NCBI GenBank assembly: GCA_963811635.1
Contig: CAWESB010000026.1
Location: 17,767-81,766, forward strand
DNA length: 64,000 nucleotides
Source of the DNA: JAIBJN01 sp963811635
GTDB lineage: Bacteria; Actinomycetota; Thermoleophilia; Gaiellales; Gaiellaceae
Direction of reading: 5' to 3'
The notes beneath the pieces are model-generated. The model was not told the origin of the DNA, did no database searches, and saw nothing but the letters and a program-made list of their open reading frames with translations. The position numbers were made by a program, and so were the translations under genes. This document shows, piece by piece, positions 28,273 through 39,418 of this stretch; positions within the stretch are counted from its first letter, which is position 1, and the number at the start of each line of letters is the position of its first letter.

Positions 28273-28721
28273 TGCCTTTGACGGCCGTGCGCCCACAACC
28301 CCCTAGCGCAGGCGCGGGCCTCTGGCGCACCGGCGAGCTACTCGCCTGGCTCGGCGGGCTCGTGCTGACACTCGGCTCGTTCATGGGCTGGTACACGATC
28401 TCGGGCGACGTGCGGGGGAAGCTCTCGGTGCTCGGCTGGAACACGGGCACCATCGGCAAGGTCGTCTTCCTGATCGGCGTGATCGTCCTCCTCCTCCTGG
28501 CCCTGCGCGCGTTCGGGGTGGAGCTGCCGCCGAGCGTGCCGGACGGCATGGTCATCGCCGCCCTGGGGCTCGTCGCCACGATCCTCGTCCTCGTGCGCCT
28601 GATCGACATCCCCGAGGCCTTCCAGCCGACGGTCGGCCGGGGCATCGGGATCTGGCTCAGCCTCCTGGCGTCACTGCTCCTGATCGTGGCCGGGCTGCTG
28701 AAGTCGGCCGAAGACGCCTGA
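28272..28721 (+). CDS. Four-helix membrane protein, unknown function
   Basis: 149 residues with about four hydrophobic segments (residues ~24-45, 63-85, 94-112, 127-145). Trp/Gly-rich extracellular loop after helix 1 (GSFMGWYTISGDVRGKLSVLGW), a pattern seen in many actinobacterial small membrane proteins of unknown role. GTG start overlapping the upstream stop by one base. Its 3' end overlaps the convergent PAP2 gene by 65 bases. Confidence 0.6.
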   Translation: MPLTAVRPQPPSAGAGLWRTGELLAWLGGLVLTLGSFMGWYTISGDVRGKLSVLGWNTGTIGKVVFLIGVIVLLLLALRAFGVELPPSVPDGMVIAALGLVATILVLVRLIDIPEAFQPTVGRGIGIWLSLLASLLLIVAGLLKSAEDA

Positions 28722-29232
28722 CGAGGGCGATCGCGGCCAGCCCGACGGCCGCGCCCAGAACGGCGCCGGCGAGCACGTCGCCCGGGTAATGGACACCCAC
28801 GTAGACGCGTGAGAAGGCGACCGCCGCGGCGAGCAGGCCGAGCCAGACGCCGCCGCGGCCGATCAGGTAGGTCAGGATGATCGCTCCGGCTACGCTCGTC
28901 GCCGCATGGCCGGAGGGGAACGAGCCGGCGACGTCCCAGCGGAGGAGCGGGTCCGCGGCCGGGATGACCTCGTACGGGCGCTCGCGGTCGACGGCGAGCT
29001 TGAGCAGCGACGTCAGCAGGTCGGCCGTCCACACCGTAGCCGCGGTCACGAGGGTCGTGAACAGCAGGGGCTTGCGGGCCCAGAGCGCCAGCAGCGGCGC
29101 GAGCGCGATCCAGAGGAGCGACGCCTGGCCGGCGGCGGAGAGCCCGACGAACAGCCAGTCGAACGGCTGCGCGCGGTGCTCGACAACCCATGTGAAGACG
29201 TCGCGGTCGAGTTCGGTCAGGCCGGGAGGCAC
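28657..29232 (-). CDS. PAP2-family membrane phosphatase
   Basis: 191 residues with five or six membrane helices. All three active-site motifs are present: KLAVDRERP, PSGHA, and SRVYVGVHYPGD. These enzymes dephosphorylate lipid phosphates such as undecaprenyl pyrophosphate or phosphatidic acid on the outer face. Lipid-carrier recycling for cell-wall synthesis is the likeliest role but is inferred. GTG start nine bases after a GATACT -10 box. Confidence 0.88.
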   Translation of the reverse strand: MPPGLTELDRDVFTWVVEHRAQPFDWLFVGLSAAGQASLLWIALAPLLALWARKPLLFTTLVTAATVWTADLLTSLLKLAVDRERPYEVIPAADPLLRWDVAGSFPSGHAATSVAGAIILTYLIGRGGVWLGLLAAAVAFSRVYVGVHYPGDVLAGAVLGAAVGLAAIALVRRLRPTSAARPRSGAVTPGG

Positions 29233-29245
29233 ATGCGCAGGAGTA

Positions 29246-29857
29246 TCAGGAGCCGAGGAGCTGCTTCGTCGCCTCGAGGAGCTTGCTCGGGTCGAAGGGC
29301 TTGCCGATGAACGCCTGCGCGCCGCGCTCCTCGGCCTTCCCCGCCTCCTCGATCTTGCCGCTGTACATGATCACCTGGATCGCGTCGACGCCGTGGCGCT
29401 CCTGGACGCGGTGCAGCATCTCCCACCCGTCCATCTGGGGCATCATCACGTCGAGGAGGATCAGGTCGGGCGGCTCGTCGTCGAGCGCTGCGAGACCCTC
29501 GCCGGCACTCGCAGCCTCGCGCACCGCATAGCCCTCCGCCTCGAGGTTGGCTCGGATGAACTCCCGCAGGGCCGGGTCGTCGTCGACGACGAGGACGGTC
29601 GCACCGCCTGTCTTCTCCGCCCGGCTCGTGACCCGCGGCCCGGCGAGGAACGCCTCGAGGTCGGCGCGCTGGAAGCGACGGTGGCCCCCGGGCGTGTAGA
29701 AGGCTGGGAGACGTCCGGCGTCCGCCCACTTGCGCACGGTCGACTGTGCCGCACCGAGAAATGCGGCAGCCTGGCCGAGGGTGAGCCACTCTCGACCGTC
29801 GTCCGCCCCCCTTCGCGCGTCGGCGGACTCAAGCTTTCGGTCGCCTTGCATGGGCAT
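29246..29857 (-). CDS. BldC/MerR-like helix-turn-helix fused to a response-regulator receiver
   Basis: About 203 residues. Residues ~24-72 are an excisionase/BldC-type winged HTH (LTLGQAAAFLGAAQSTVRKW, then GGHRRFQRADLEAFL). Residues ~86-203 are a CheY receiver with acidic pair D92/D93, phospho-Asp136 in LILLDVMMP, and a late GKPFDPS lysine. The DNA-binding domain precedes the receiver, the reverse of the usual order. No histidine kinase lies nearby, so it is an orphan regulator. The frame opens at a TTG at 29866, but ATGs at 29857 and 29851 are more likely. Confidence 0.85.
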   Translation of the reverse strand: MPMQGDRKLESADARRGADDGREWLTLGQAAAFLGAAQSTVRKWADAGRLPAFYTPGGHRRFQRADLEAFLAGPRVTSRAEKTGGATVLVVDDDPALREFIRANLEAEGYAVREAASAGEGLAALDDEPPDLILLDVMMPQMDGWEMLHRVQERHGVDAIQVIMYSGKIEEAGKAEERGAQAFIGKPFDPSKLLEATKQLLGS

Positions 29858-29923
29858 GGGCCGCAATCAAAAAAGCTACCAAATCCTCACATTTCTTTAC
29901 CTGGCCTAGTGGCCAGTCTTGGG
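29858..29923. promoter_or_regulatory. AT-rich gap with a CTGGCC-TAGT-GGCCAG inverted repeat
   Basis: This 66-base gap is the most AT-rich patch nearby (an A6 run and TTTCTTTA-like sequence) and separates the small membrane gene from the HTH-receiver gene, both on the minus strand. A 6-bp inverted repeat with a 4-base spacer lies near 29904-29920 and could be an operator for the regulator. No exact -35/-10 pair was assigned. Confidence 0.3.
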
Positions 29924-30181
29924 TCAGCGTTCCGACGTCGTGACCGTCACGGTGCGCTCCTGCGGCTCGACCGTCAACGGCTCGAGCGTGCGCACGATCG
30001 TCTGGGTCCCGCCCGGGTCGGGAGCGCTCTCGAGCGCCCGGCCGATCGCCAGGCCGGCCACGAAGACCACGGCGAGAACCGCCAGGCGGAAGATCCAGAC
30101 GGCCACCCGCCGGCCCGACGACCGTCGCGGCGGCCGTCCGCGCTCGCGGTAGCGTACGGGTCCGGGACTGCCGGCCGTCAC
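29924..30181 (-). CDS. Small membrane-anchored protein, unknown function
   Basis: 85 residues: basic N-terminus, one membrane helix (residues ~26-48) and a short extracytoplasmic Thr/Val-rich tail (TVTVTTSER). The GTG start overlaps the preceding stop (GTGA). Last gene of the mfd-to-DUF501 run. No family recognised. Confidence 0.55.
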   Translation of the reverse strand: MTAGSPGPVRYRERGRPPRRSSGRRVAVWIFRLAVLAVVFVAGLAIGRALESAPDPGGTQTIVRTLEPLTVEPQERTVTVTTSER

Positions 30182-30492
30182 GGGCGGTAGTCACTCGCCC
30201 CGAGGGCGTAGTGCGCAAAGGCCGCGTCCTGGACGAGCGCGACGTCGCGGATACCAGCGCGCGACTTCGGCGGTGCCGAGCGGAGGACGACATCGCGGAT
30301 CCAGTCCTCGGACCCCTCGTACGCGCGCGCGAGCTCGGCGAGCGTGAAGGTCTGGCCGACCCGCCTGCGCAGCTCGGCCAGCACTGCCTCGACGAGCAGC
30401 CAGAGGTGCCGGCCCCGCGCCGTGTCGGCGCCGACCGTGTCCAGCCGCCGCTTGCCCTCGTCCCACTGCTGCCGCGTGCTCTCGAGGATCAT
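30178..30492 (-). CDS. Conserved-looking hypothetical protein following DUF501
   Basis: 104 residues, soluble and helical, with a central FTLAELARAYEGSEDWIRDVV segment that has an HTH-like ring but no clear family match. The ATG overlaps the DUF501 stop (ATGA) and its own stop overlaps the next start (GTGA), so it belongs to a tightly coupled translation chain. In mycobacteria a Ppx/GppA gene follows DUF501; it is absent here. Confidence 0.6.
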   Translation of the reverse strand: MILESTRQQWDEGKRRLDTVGADTARGRHLWLLVEAVLAELRRRVGQTFTLAELARAYEGSEDWIRDVVLRSAPPKSRAGIRDVALVQDAAFAHYALGASDYRP

Positions 30493-30968
30493 GCCGCCGC
30501 CCCGTTGCCGCCGGCCCGGGCGCAGCGCTCGTCCGGGCACCAGCGCTCGTCGACCTCGTCCAGGATCCGCTCGCCCAGCTCGTAGCCGGGCCGCGCGAGC
30601 GCAAAGGCTGCGTGGGCGTGCAGGCACTTGAGGTTCTCTCGCGCGCGGGTGCCGCCGATCCCGACGTCGAGCTCCGGACGGAGCTCTCGCTGCTCGCGGT
30701 CGGCACGCGCAAGGCTCTCGCCCAGCTCCGGGTCGTCCCTGGCCGCCTGCGACCAGCGCTCGACGCCGCCCGCGGCCTCGAGGCGAGCAATCGCCGCCAC
30801 GAGCCAGGGGCAGGTCAGGTAGTAGGTGGTCGGGAAGGGCTCGCCGTCCGGCCCGAAGGGCGCCTGCTCCGTAACCGCGGGATAGCCGTACGGACAGCGG
30901 ACCTCAACCCGCCGAAACGTGCGAGCGGGCCGCCCAAGCTGCCAGGAGACCACCGTCCGGTCGTCCAC
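30489..30968 (-). CDS. DUF501 family protein
   Basis: 159 residues with the family signatures VRCPYGYPAVTEQAPF and FPTTYYLTCPWLVAAIARLEAAGG, and conserved Cys/His residues later (ENLKCLHAHAAFALA). Function unknown. DUF501 conventionally follows ftsB and eno in actinobacteria, exactly as here. The GTG at 30968 lies four bases after the ftsB stop. Confidence 0.85.
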   Translation of the reverse strand: MDDRTVVSWQLGRPARTFRRVEVRCPYGYPAVTEQAPFGPDGEPFPTTYYLTCPWLVAAIARLEAAGGVERWSQAARDDPELGESLARADREQRELRPELDVGIGGTRARENLKCLHAHAAFALARPGYELGERILDEVDERWCPDERCARAGGNGAAA

Positions 30969-30972
30969 CAGA

Positions 30973-31356
30973 TCATCGTAACCGGGCCTTGGCGCGCTCC
31001 CGCCGCTCGTGCTTCCAGCGGTCGACTCCCGTGATGATGAAGAGACGCTCGCCCGGCTGCACGAGGCCGAGCTTGCGGGCCTCTCGCTCGATGAACTCGG
31101 GCGTGCCCGCATCCTGGATCCGCTGCTCGAGGGCGACGTTGCCCGCGGCGAGAGCGTCGACCTCCGCCTGTTGGCGGGCGACGTCGGCGTTCGCGTCACG
31201 GTAGGCGCGCAGCGGCTGCACGTAGCCGACGGCGACGGCCAGCAGCACGATCAGCCCGATCCAGCGAAGCGCGCGCGCAGGGTTGGCGATGCGCCGCCTC
31301 TTCTTCGGCGTCGCGCGGCGAGGACGTTGGCGGGATGCCCGGGCAGCCATGGGCAT
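30973..31356 (-). CDS. ftsB: FtsB/DivIC septum formation initiator
   Basis: 127 residues. A cytoplasmic tail rich in Arg/Lys, one membrane helix (RWIGLIVLLAVAVGYVQPL), then a short coiled coil (DVARQQAEVDALAAGNVALEQ) and the FtsB motif EREARKLGLVQPGERLF. It bridges the FtsQ/FtsL division complex outside the membrane. ATG at 31356 (or 31350). A TACGGT hexamer ten bases upstream could give its own promoter, since 89 bases separate it from pyk. Confidence 0.88.
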   Translation of the reverse strand: MPMAARASRQRPRRATPKKRRRIANPARALRWIGLIVLLAVAVGYVQPLRAYRDANADVARQQAEVDALAAGNVALEQRIQDAGTPEFIEREARKLGLVQPGERLFIITGVDRWKHERRERAKARLR

Positions 31357-31445
31357 GCCAACTTCGACCGTACGCCATGGCCTCCTTCTCCGGGCGGGAG
31401 AAAGGCTACCGACCGCGTCGGACGGACCTGGAAGTCCCTGGCGGG

Positions 31446-32864
31446 CTAGGCCGTCTCGACCTTGATCACGTTCGTCGTGCCGGGGACGTTGACCGCCGTG
31501 CCCGCCGTGATGACGATCCGGTCGCCGGCGGAGACGAGACCGGACTCGCGAGCCGCCTCGATCGCGCGCGACCAGAGGTCCTCCACGTTCTTGGCCTCTT
31601 CGATCTCGGCCGAGACGACGCCCCACTCGAGCGCCAGCTGCTGCACGGCCTGGCGCTTGTGCGTGACGGCGATGATCGGCCGGCGCGGCCGGTGGCGGGC
31701 GACGGCCGAGGCCGTCCGGCCGCTGTAGGTCGGGACGAGGATCGCCGCCGCGCCGAGCACCTCCGCGATGTCGCACGCGGCGTTCGACATCGCCTCGCCG
31801 ACGGTCGGGAAGGGCTGGTCGGCGGCCTGCGCCAGCTCGTGCCGGTAGGCGAGGCTCGGCTCGACCGCGCGGGCGATCCGATCCATGAAGGCGGCGCTCG
31901 CGACCGGGTACTGGCCGACCGCCGTCTCGCCCGAGAGCATCACCGCGGACGTGCCGTCGAGGATCGCGTTGGCGATGTCGCTCGCCTCCGCCCGCGTCGG
32001 CTCCGGCCTCGTGATCATCGACTCCAGCATCTGCGTGGCCGTAATCGCGGGCTTCCCGTGCTCGAGCGCGCAGAGGATGATGCGCTTCTGGACGAGCGGC
32101 ACCGCCGCCGGGCCGATCTCCACTCCGAGGTCGCCGCGGGCGACCATGACGGCGTCGGACGCGGTCACGATCGCGTCGAGGTCGTCGAGCGCCTCGGCCT
32201 TCTCCACCTTCGCGATCACGTGCGCCTTCGCATCGGCGGCGTTGAGGAGCTCGCGCAGACCGCGGCAGTCGGCGGCCGAGCGGATGAACGAGAGCGCGAC
32301 GTAGTCGACGCCGAGCGAGAGCGCGAACTCGAGGTCGCTGAGGTCCTTCTCCGTAATCGACGGCACCGGGATGGGGACGCCGGGGACGTTGACACCCTTG
32401 TGCGCCCCGACGGCGCCGCCGACCTCGACGGTGACGCGCACGCGCTCGCCGTTGGTGTCGTCGACCCGCAGCCGGACGAGCCCGTCGTCGATGAGCACCT
32501 CGTGCCCCGGCTGCAGGACCTCGGTCAGGACGGCCGGCATCACCGGCAGGTCCTCGGGAGCCGCGGCCTTCTCGCCCGCGATGTGCAGCACGTCGCCCTC
32601 GACGAGGATGCGCGGGACGTCGAGATCGCCGACGCGGATCTTCGGGCCCTGGAGGTCGGCGATCAGGGCCAGCGGCCGGCCGGCGCGCTCCTGCACCTCC
32701 CGGATGAGCCGCGCGCGTTCGCCGTGCTCCTCGTGTGTGCCGTGCGAGAAGTTCAGGCGCGCCGCGTCCATGCCTGCGTGAACGAGCCGGTCGAGCATCT
32801 CCGGGGACGCGGTCGCCGGTCCGATCGTGCAGACGATCTTCGTCCGACGCAGCCCGTTGGTCAC
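31446..32864 (-). CDS. pyk: Pyruvate kinase
   Basis: 472 residues, normal length. It converts phosphoenolpyruvate and ADP to pyruvate and ATP, the last step of glycolysis. Motifs: TKIVCTIGPATASPEM, NFSHGTHEEH, DLQGPKIRVG, VMVARGDLGVEIG, and the signature helix ITATQMLESMI. The GTG at 32864 (TNGLRRTKIVC) is preferred over 32873 because TAACGT lies seven bases before it and overlaps the earlier GTG. Directly downstream of enolase, the preceding pathway step. Confidence 0.95.
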   Translation of the reverse strand: MTNGLRRTKIVCTIGPATASPEMLDRLVHAGMDAARLNFSHGTHEEHGERARLIREVQERAGRPLALIADLQGPKIRVGDLDVPRILVEGDVLHIAGEKAAAPEDLPVMPAVLTEVLQPGHEVLIDDGLVRLRVDDTNGERVRVTVEVGGAVGAHKGVNVPGVPIPVPSITEKDLSDLEFALSLGVDYVALSFIRSAADCRGLRELLNAADAKAHVIAKVEKAEALDDLDAIVTASDAVMVARGDLGVEIGPAAVPLVQKRIILCALEHGKPAITATQMLESMITRPEPTRAEASDIANAILDGTSAVMLSGETAVGQYPVASAAFMDRIARAVEPSLAYRHELAQAADQPFPTVGEAMSNAACDIAEVLGAAAILVPTYSGRTASAVARHRPRRPIIAVTHKRQAVQQLALEWGVVSAEIEEAKNVEDLWSRAIEAARESGLVSAGDRIVITAGTAVNVPGTTNVIKVETA

Positions 32865-32906
32865 ACCGGGCACGTTAGCGAGCGCGGGGTGTTCTCCTGC
32901 GTCGCC

Positions 32907-34180
<1,274 letters not shown>

Positions 34181-34184
<4 letters not shown>

Positions 34185-34987
34185 GCGAGCGCCTCCTTGG
34201 CGAGTCGGTAGTAGCGATCCTGCTCCTCCAGGTCGAGCTCGCGCCAGTCCCATCCGTCCTTTTCGGCGAGCTCGGCCGCGCGTTCGACGCGCTGCACGAA
34301 GCGCGCGCTCGTCGCCCGCAGCGCGAGCTCGGGATCGACGTTCAGCGCACGCGCGAGGTTCACGGCCGTGAAGAGGAGGTCGCCGACCTCTCCGACCACC
34401 GGCACCGGGGGCTCCGTCTCGGCCGCTGGCGCCCCGGCCGCGGCGACGGCCTTCTCCAGCTCGTCCGCCTCCTCCCGCACCTTCGCGAGCGGCCCGGCCG
34501 CGTCGAGCCAGTCGAACCCGGCCGAGGCAGCCCGGCGCTGCACCTTGCGCGCGTGCAGGAGCGCGGGAAGCGCCTCGGGCACGTCGTGGAAGATCCCCTC
34601 GCGGTCCTCCTGCTCGCGCTTCAGCTCCTCCCAGCGGCCCTTGACCGCGCCGGGCGTCTCCAGCTCCGCGTCGCCGAAGACGTGGGGATGCCGCCGCACG
34701 AGCTTCGCGCGGATCCCGCGCGCGACCTCGGCGAGGTCGCCGGCGCCGCGCTCCTCGAGCAGGAGCGCGAGGAAGACGGTCTGGAAGAGGAGGTCGCCGA
34801 GCTCGTCTACCAGCTTCGCATCGTCGCCGGCGACGGCTGCGTCGGCGACCTCGTAGGCCTCTTCGACCGTGTGCGGGACGATCGTCCGCTCGGTCTGCGC
34901 ACGGTCCCAGGGGCATTCGCGCCGCAGTCGTTCGGCCAGCTCCTGGAGTTCGACGAGCGCCTCCCCGAGCCCGTCCCCGCCGCTCAC
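34181..34987 (-). CDS. mazG: MazG nucleoside triphosphate pyrophosphohydrolase
   Basis: 268 residues in the two-domain MazG layout. The first domain has CPWDRAQTERTIVPHTVEEAY and DELGDLLFQTVF; the second has REEADELEKAV and EVGDLLFTAVNLAR. The EExx-x-ExxD metal sites hydrolyse NTPs to NMP and pyrophosphate, cleansing pools and modulating stress responses. The last four bases overlap eno. Confidence 0.93.
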
Positions 34988-34991
34988 GTGG

Positions 34992-36056
34992 CTACTCCGT
35001 GTCGGTCTCGGTCTGGGTTGTGTCCACGCCGGTGTCGCCCGCGCCGGTGGTCGTGTCGGCTTCGGGCGGCGGCTCGAAGCCGGGCGCGTAGAAGATCAGA
35101 TTCTTGAAGCGGTCCTGGAGCTCGCTGATCCACTCGTTGATCCGGGTGTTCTTCTTCTCTTCGAGCATCGTCGTGGAGATCTGCTCCTTGACGTCGTCGA
35201 GCGACTGCGTCGAGGCCTCCTGGACGTCGCCGACCGCCTCGATGATGTGCCAGCCGAACTGCGTCTTCACCGGCTCGGAGAGCTCGCCGGTCTTGAGCTC
35301 GAAGGCCACCTTGTCGAACGGTGCGACGGTCGCGCCCTTCTGCGCGGTGAACTTGCCGCCCTCGTTCTTGGAAGCCGGGTCCTGCGAGTACTGCTTGGCG
35401 AGCTTGGCGAAGTTCCCACCGTCCTCCAGCTGCGCGTGGATGGCGTCGGCCTTGGCCTTGCTCTTGACGAGGATGTGCCTGACCTCGCGCGAGGCGGGCT
35501 GCTCGAACTGCGCCTTGTTCTCCTCGTAGTACGCCTCGATGTCGGCGTCGGAGACCTTCACCTCGCTCGTGACCTTCTCGAAGATCTTCTCCGAGAGCAT
35601 CCGCGTGCGCAGATCCTTGAGCACCTGCTCCTCGGTCAGGCCCTGCTTCTCGAGCTCGTCCTGGTACTTCTGCTCGTCGCCGTCGAAGAACTGCTGCTTC
35701 AGCTCGTCGAGGCGCTTGTCGAGCTCCTCGTCGGTGACAGTGACGTCGAGCTCCTCGGCCGCGATCTCGAACTCGGCCTGCTCGACGAGGCTGCGCACGA
35801 GCGCGTTGCGAAGCTGCGCGAACTCGGGCGTCCCCGCCGCGGGGAAGTCCTGCTCGCGCGCCTCGTAGGTCGCCTGCGCCTGGCTCAGCAGCCGGTCGTA
35901 CTCGGACTTCGGGACCTCCCGGTCGCCGACCACCGCGATCGCATCGGCCGGGACATCGGTCGACGCGCTGTCGTCGTCGTCACCGCCGCAGCCTGCGGCT
36001 GCGACTCCGAGCGCGAGCGCAGCGAGAACAGCGATGAGACGAGTCAAAAGAGGCAT
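34992..36056 (-). CDS. Peptidyl-prolyl isomerase lipoprotein, PrsA/SurA-like parvulin
   Basis: 354 residues. Lipoprotein signal with VAAAGC (Cys23), a helical SurA-N-like chaperone region, then a parvulin PpiC domain at ~190-290 (REVRHILVKSKAKAD, FAKLAKQYSQDPASKNEGG, VKTQFGWHIIEAV). The C-terminal tail is Thr/Pro-rich. It folds secreted proteins at the outer face of the membrane. Twelve bases after mfd and four bases before mazG, so co-transcribed with both. Confidence 0.92.
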   Translation of the reverse strand: MPLLTRLIAVLAALALGVAAAGCGGDDDDSASTDVPADAIAVVGDREVPKSEYDRLLSQAQATYEAREQDFPAAGTPEFAQLRNALVRSLVEQAEFEIAAEELDVTVTDEELDKRLDELKQQFFDGDEQKYQDELEKQGLTEEQVLKDLRTRMLSEKIFEKVTSEVKVSDADIEAYYEENKAQFEQPASREVRHILVKSKAKADAIHAQLEDGGNFAKLAKQYSQDPASKNEGGKFTAQKGATVAPFDKVAFELKTGELSEPVKTQFGWHIIEAVGDVQEASTQSLDDVKEQISTTMLEEKKNTRINEWISELQDRFKNLIFYAPGFEPPPEADTTTGAGDTGVDTTQTETDTE

Positions 36057-36067
36057 GGGCGTGCTGG

Positions 36068-39000
36068 CTAGGCCGAAAGCCGTAGATCGAGGATAGCATC
36101 GACGAACGCGAGCGCTTGAGGGAACCGCTCGCCCCTCTGGGTGAGCTCGCGCTTCGCGCTCGAGTAGACCGCCGTCGCGGCGGTCGTGCGGAGCTCACGG
36201 AGCTCCGCCGAGCCGAGCACGAGCGGTCCGACGACGGCTCGGCCACCCCGGAAGACGAGGTAGTCAGCGCCGATCCGGGCCAGCTTCAGCTTGACCTCCT
36301 GGATGGCGAAGAGGCTCTCGACGGGTTCCGGCACGGGCCCGAAACGATCCTCGGTGGCGGCCCGGAGCTCGCGCAGCTCGTCCTCCGTCTCCGCGAGCGC
36401 GAGGCGCCTGTGGAGGTCGATCTTCTGCGCCTCGGCGGGCATGTAGTCGGCGGGGACGTAGGCGTCGACCTGGGCGTCGACCCGCACGGGACGCGCCGCG
36501 GCCCGGCGCGTGCCGGTGAGCTCGGCGACCGCCTCGCCGAGGAGCTCCACGTAGAGCTCGAAGCCGATCGCCGCCACGTGCCCGGACTGCTCCGCGCCGA
36601 GCAGGTCGCCGGCGCCCCGGATCTCGAGGTCGCGCATGGCGATGGCGAAGCCGCTCCCCAGCTCGGTGTGGTCGGCGAGCGTCGCGAGCCGCGCCCGCGC
36701 CTCGGCGGTCAGCTCCTGACCGTCCGGGTAAAACAGGTACGCGTGGGCGACGACGTCGCTCCTGCCCACCCGCCCGCGGATCTGGTAGAGCTGGGCGAGC
36801 CCGAGGGCGTCGGCGCGCTCGACGATCAGGGTATTGGCCTGTGGGATGTCGAGCCCGGACTCGATGATCGTCGTCGAGACGAGCACATCCGCGTCGCCGG
36901 CCAGGAACGAGAGCATGTGGCCCTCGAGCTCGCGCTCCGGCATCTGGCCGTGCGCGACGATGATGCGCAGCTCCGGAACGAGCTGGCGGAGGTGCTCGGC
37001 CGCCTCCTCGATCGACTCCACCCGATTGTGGAGGAAGAAGGACTGGCCCTCGCGTGCGTGCTCGCGCACGAGCGCCTCGCGGACGAGCTCCTCGTCGTAC
37101 TCGCCGACATGCGTGCGGATCGGCCGGCGGCCCTGGGGCGGCGTCTCGATGACGCTGATGTCGCGCAGGCCAGCAAGCGACATGTGCAGCGTGCGCGGGA
37201 TCGGCGTCGCCGACAGTGCGAGCACGTCCACCTCGAGCCGCAGCTGGCGCAGCAGCTCCTTCTGCGCAACGCCGAACCGCTGCTCCTCGTCGACGATCAC
37301 GAGGCCCAGGTTCTTCGAGGCGACGTCCCGCGAGAGCACGCGATGTGTGCCGATGAGGACGTCGACCTTTCCCGCGGCGAAGTCCGCGAGCACCTGCTTC
37401 ACGTCGGCGGCCTTGCGGAAGCGCGAGATCATCTCGACGGTCACCGGCAGGTCGCGGTAGCGCTCGCGGAAGGTGTTCCAGTGCTGCTGCGCGAGGATCG
37501 TCGTCGGCGCGAGCAGGAGCGCCTGCGCGCCGTTCGCCACCGCGATGAAGGCGGCGCGCACGGCCACCTCGGTCTTTCCGAAGCCGACGTCCCCGCAGAC
37601 GAGGCGGTCCATCGGGCGCGGCGTCTCGAGGTCTTCCTTCACCACCTCGATCGCCTGGCGTTGGTCCGGCGTCTCCTCGTAGGCGAACGTCGTCTCGAGT
37701 CGCTCGACGAGCTCGGACTCGGCCTCGAAGGCGACGCCCTCGGCCTGCTGCCGCCGGGCGTAGAGCGCGAGCAGCTCGCCCGCCAGCTCGTGCGCGCCCG
37801 CGCGGGCCCGGTTCTTGATCGTCTGCCAGGCCTTGCCGCCCAGCTTCGAGAGCGCGGGCGTGTGCCCGTCGGCGCCGACGTAGCGCGAGACCTTGCCGAT
37901 CTGCTCGTGGGGGACGTAGAGGCGGTCGTCGCCGCGAAACGCGAGGAAGAGGTAGTCGCGGGTGACGCCGGCGACGGTCTTCGTCTCGAAGCCGAGCAGC
38001 ATTCCGACGCCGTGGTCCTCGTGGACGACGTGGTCGCCCGTGCGCAAATCGGCGAAGCTCTGGAGCGCGCGCCCGATCCTTGCGTCGGCGCGCGGTGGAC
38101 GCTTGCGGAAGACCTGCGTGTCCGGGAGCAGGATCAGATCGAGGTCGCGAAGGACGAAGCCGCGGCGCGCCGGCGACACCGCGAAGAAGAGCCCAGGCTC
38201 GTCCGGGAGGTCGTCGCCCGGGTCGAGGACGACCGCGTCCAGTCGCCGCAGCATGGCCTTCGTCCGCTGGGCCTCCCCGCGGTGCGCGAACGTGACGACG
38301 ACCCGGCTGCCGCTCTTCACGTAGGCGAGAAGGTCTCGCTCGGCCTCCGCCAGGCCCCGGGCCGCCACGGCCGGGCGCTGCGCCTCGAAGCTGTGGCGCT
38401 GGCCGGCCGGGAGCTGGGTCAGGCGGAGCGCGCCTCGGAGGTCCACGGTGGTGCCGAGCTCCTCGCGGACGACCTCCTCCACCTCGTCCGCCTGCCAGAC
38501 GAGGTCGGGCTTCGGCAGCGGCGCCACGAGGTCGTCCGGCAGCGGCGCCGGCTCCCCTTCCTCCGCGAGCATCGGCTCGACCAGGTCGAGGCGCCGCTCG
38601 ACCGCCGGGTAGACCGTCGCCGACTCGAGCGCGTGCAGCGTCCGTTGCGTGAACGGGGAGAAGGCGCGCAGGGACTCGATCTCGTCGCCGAACAGCTCGA
38701 GGCGTACCGGCTCGCGGCCGGTCGAGGGGAAGACGTCGAGGATGCCGCCGCGGACCGCGAACTGACCGCGCCCCTCGGCCTGCGGCGACCCGCTCGTAGC
38801 CGGCGAGAGCAAGTCGCTCGGAGAGCGCCTCTGCGCCGGGCTCGTCCCCGACGCGCAACACGATCGGCTCCGGCCGCGCCCCGGCCGGGGGGATCTCCTC
38901 CGCGAGGCCGAGCGCAGACGCGCAGACGAGCCCGCCCTCCGCCAGGACCTCGAGCGCGCGGGCGCGCTCACCGACGAGGTGCGGCGGCGGCTCGAGACCG

Positions 39001-39284
39001 CTGCCCCAGCGAACGCCGCGCGACGCGAAGAGCCCGACGTCGTCCTCGCCGAGGAACCAGCCGGCGCCTTCGGCCGCGTCCCGGGCCTGGGCATCGTCCG
39101 GCAGGACGACGACCAGCGGGCCCGTGCGCGCGCGATGGAGGCCGGCGAGGAAGAGCGGCAGGAGCGCCTCCGAGACGCGCGCCTCGGCCGGGTCGTCCAG
39201 GAACTCGCGCAGGCGCTCGCCCTCGGCGAAGTCGCGGGCGATCGGGCCGAGCGCGGGCTCTTGCAGACGGATCGGTCGGTCCAT
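36068..39284 (-). CDS. mfd: Transcription-repair coupling factor Mfd, interrupted by a one-base frameshift
   Basis: Frame-corrected length about 1071 residues. The first ~165 residues read from the ATG at 39284 (MDRPIRLQEPALGPIARDF), then the frame changes at the GGG near 38789-38791. Beyond it come the UvrB-homology region (GGILDVFPSTGREPVRLE), the RNA-polymerase-interacting domain (HEDHGVGMLLGFE), the translocase with GDVGFGKTEVAVRA and VIVDEEQRFGVAQ, and GRVGRSDVVAHAYLFYP. It removes stalled RNA polymerase and recruits UvrA. The span is one base above a multiple of three; removing one G restores YERSPQAEGRGQFAV. Confidence 0.9.
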
Positions 39285-39418
39285 GACGAGCGACGAAACT
39301 CACGGTTCCGCGGCGTCATCGTAGCCGCCTGCCGTCGACCGTCGAGACGGGCGTAGAGCGGTGTCCGCGCCACGGCCAGCGTCGTGCTCCGGACGGGGCG
39401 AAGCTCTAAGGTCGGGCT

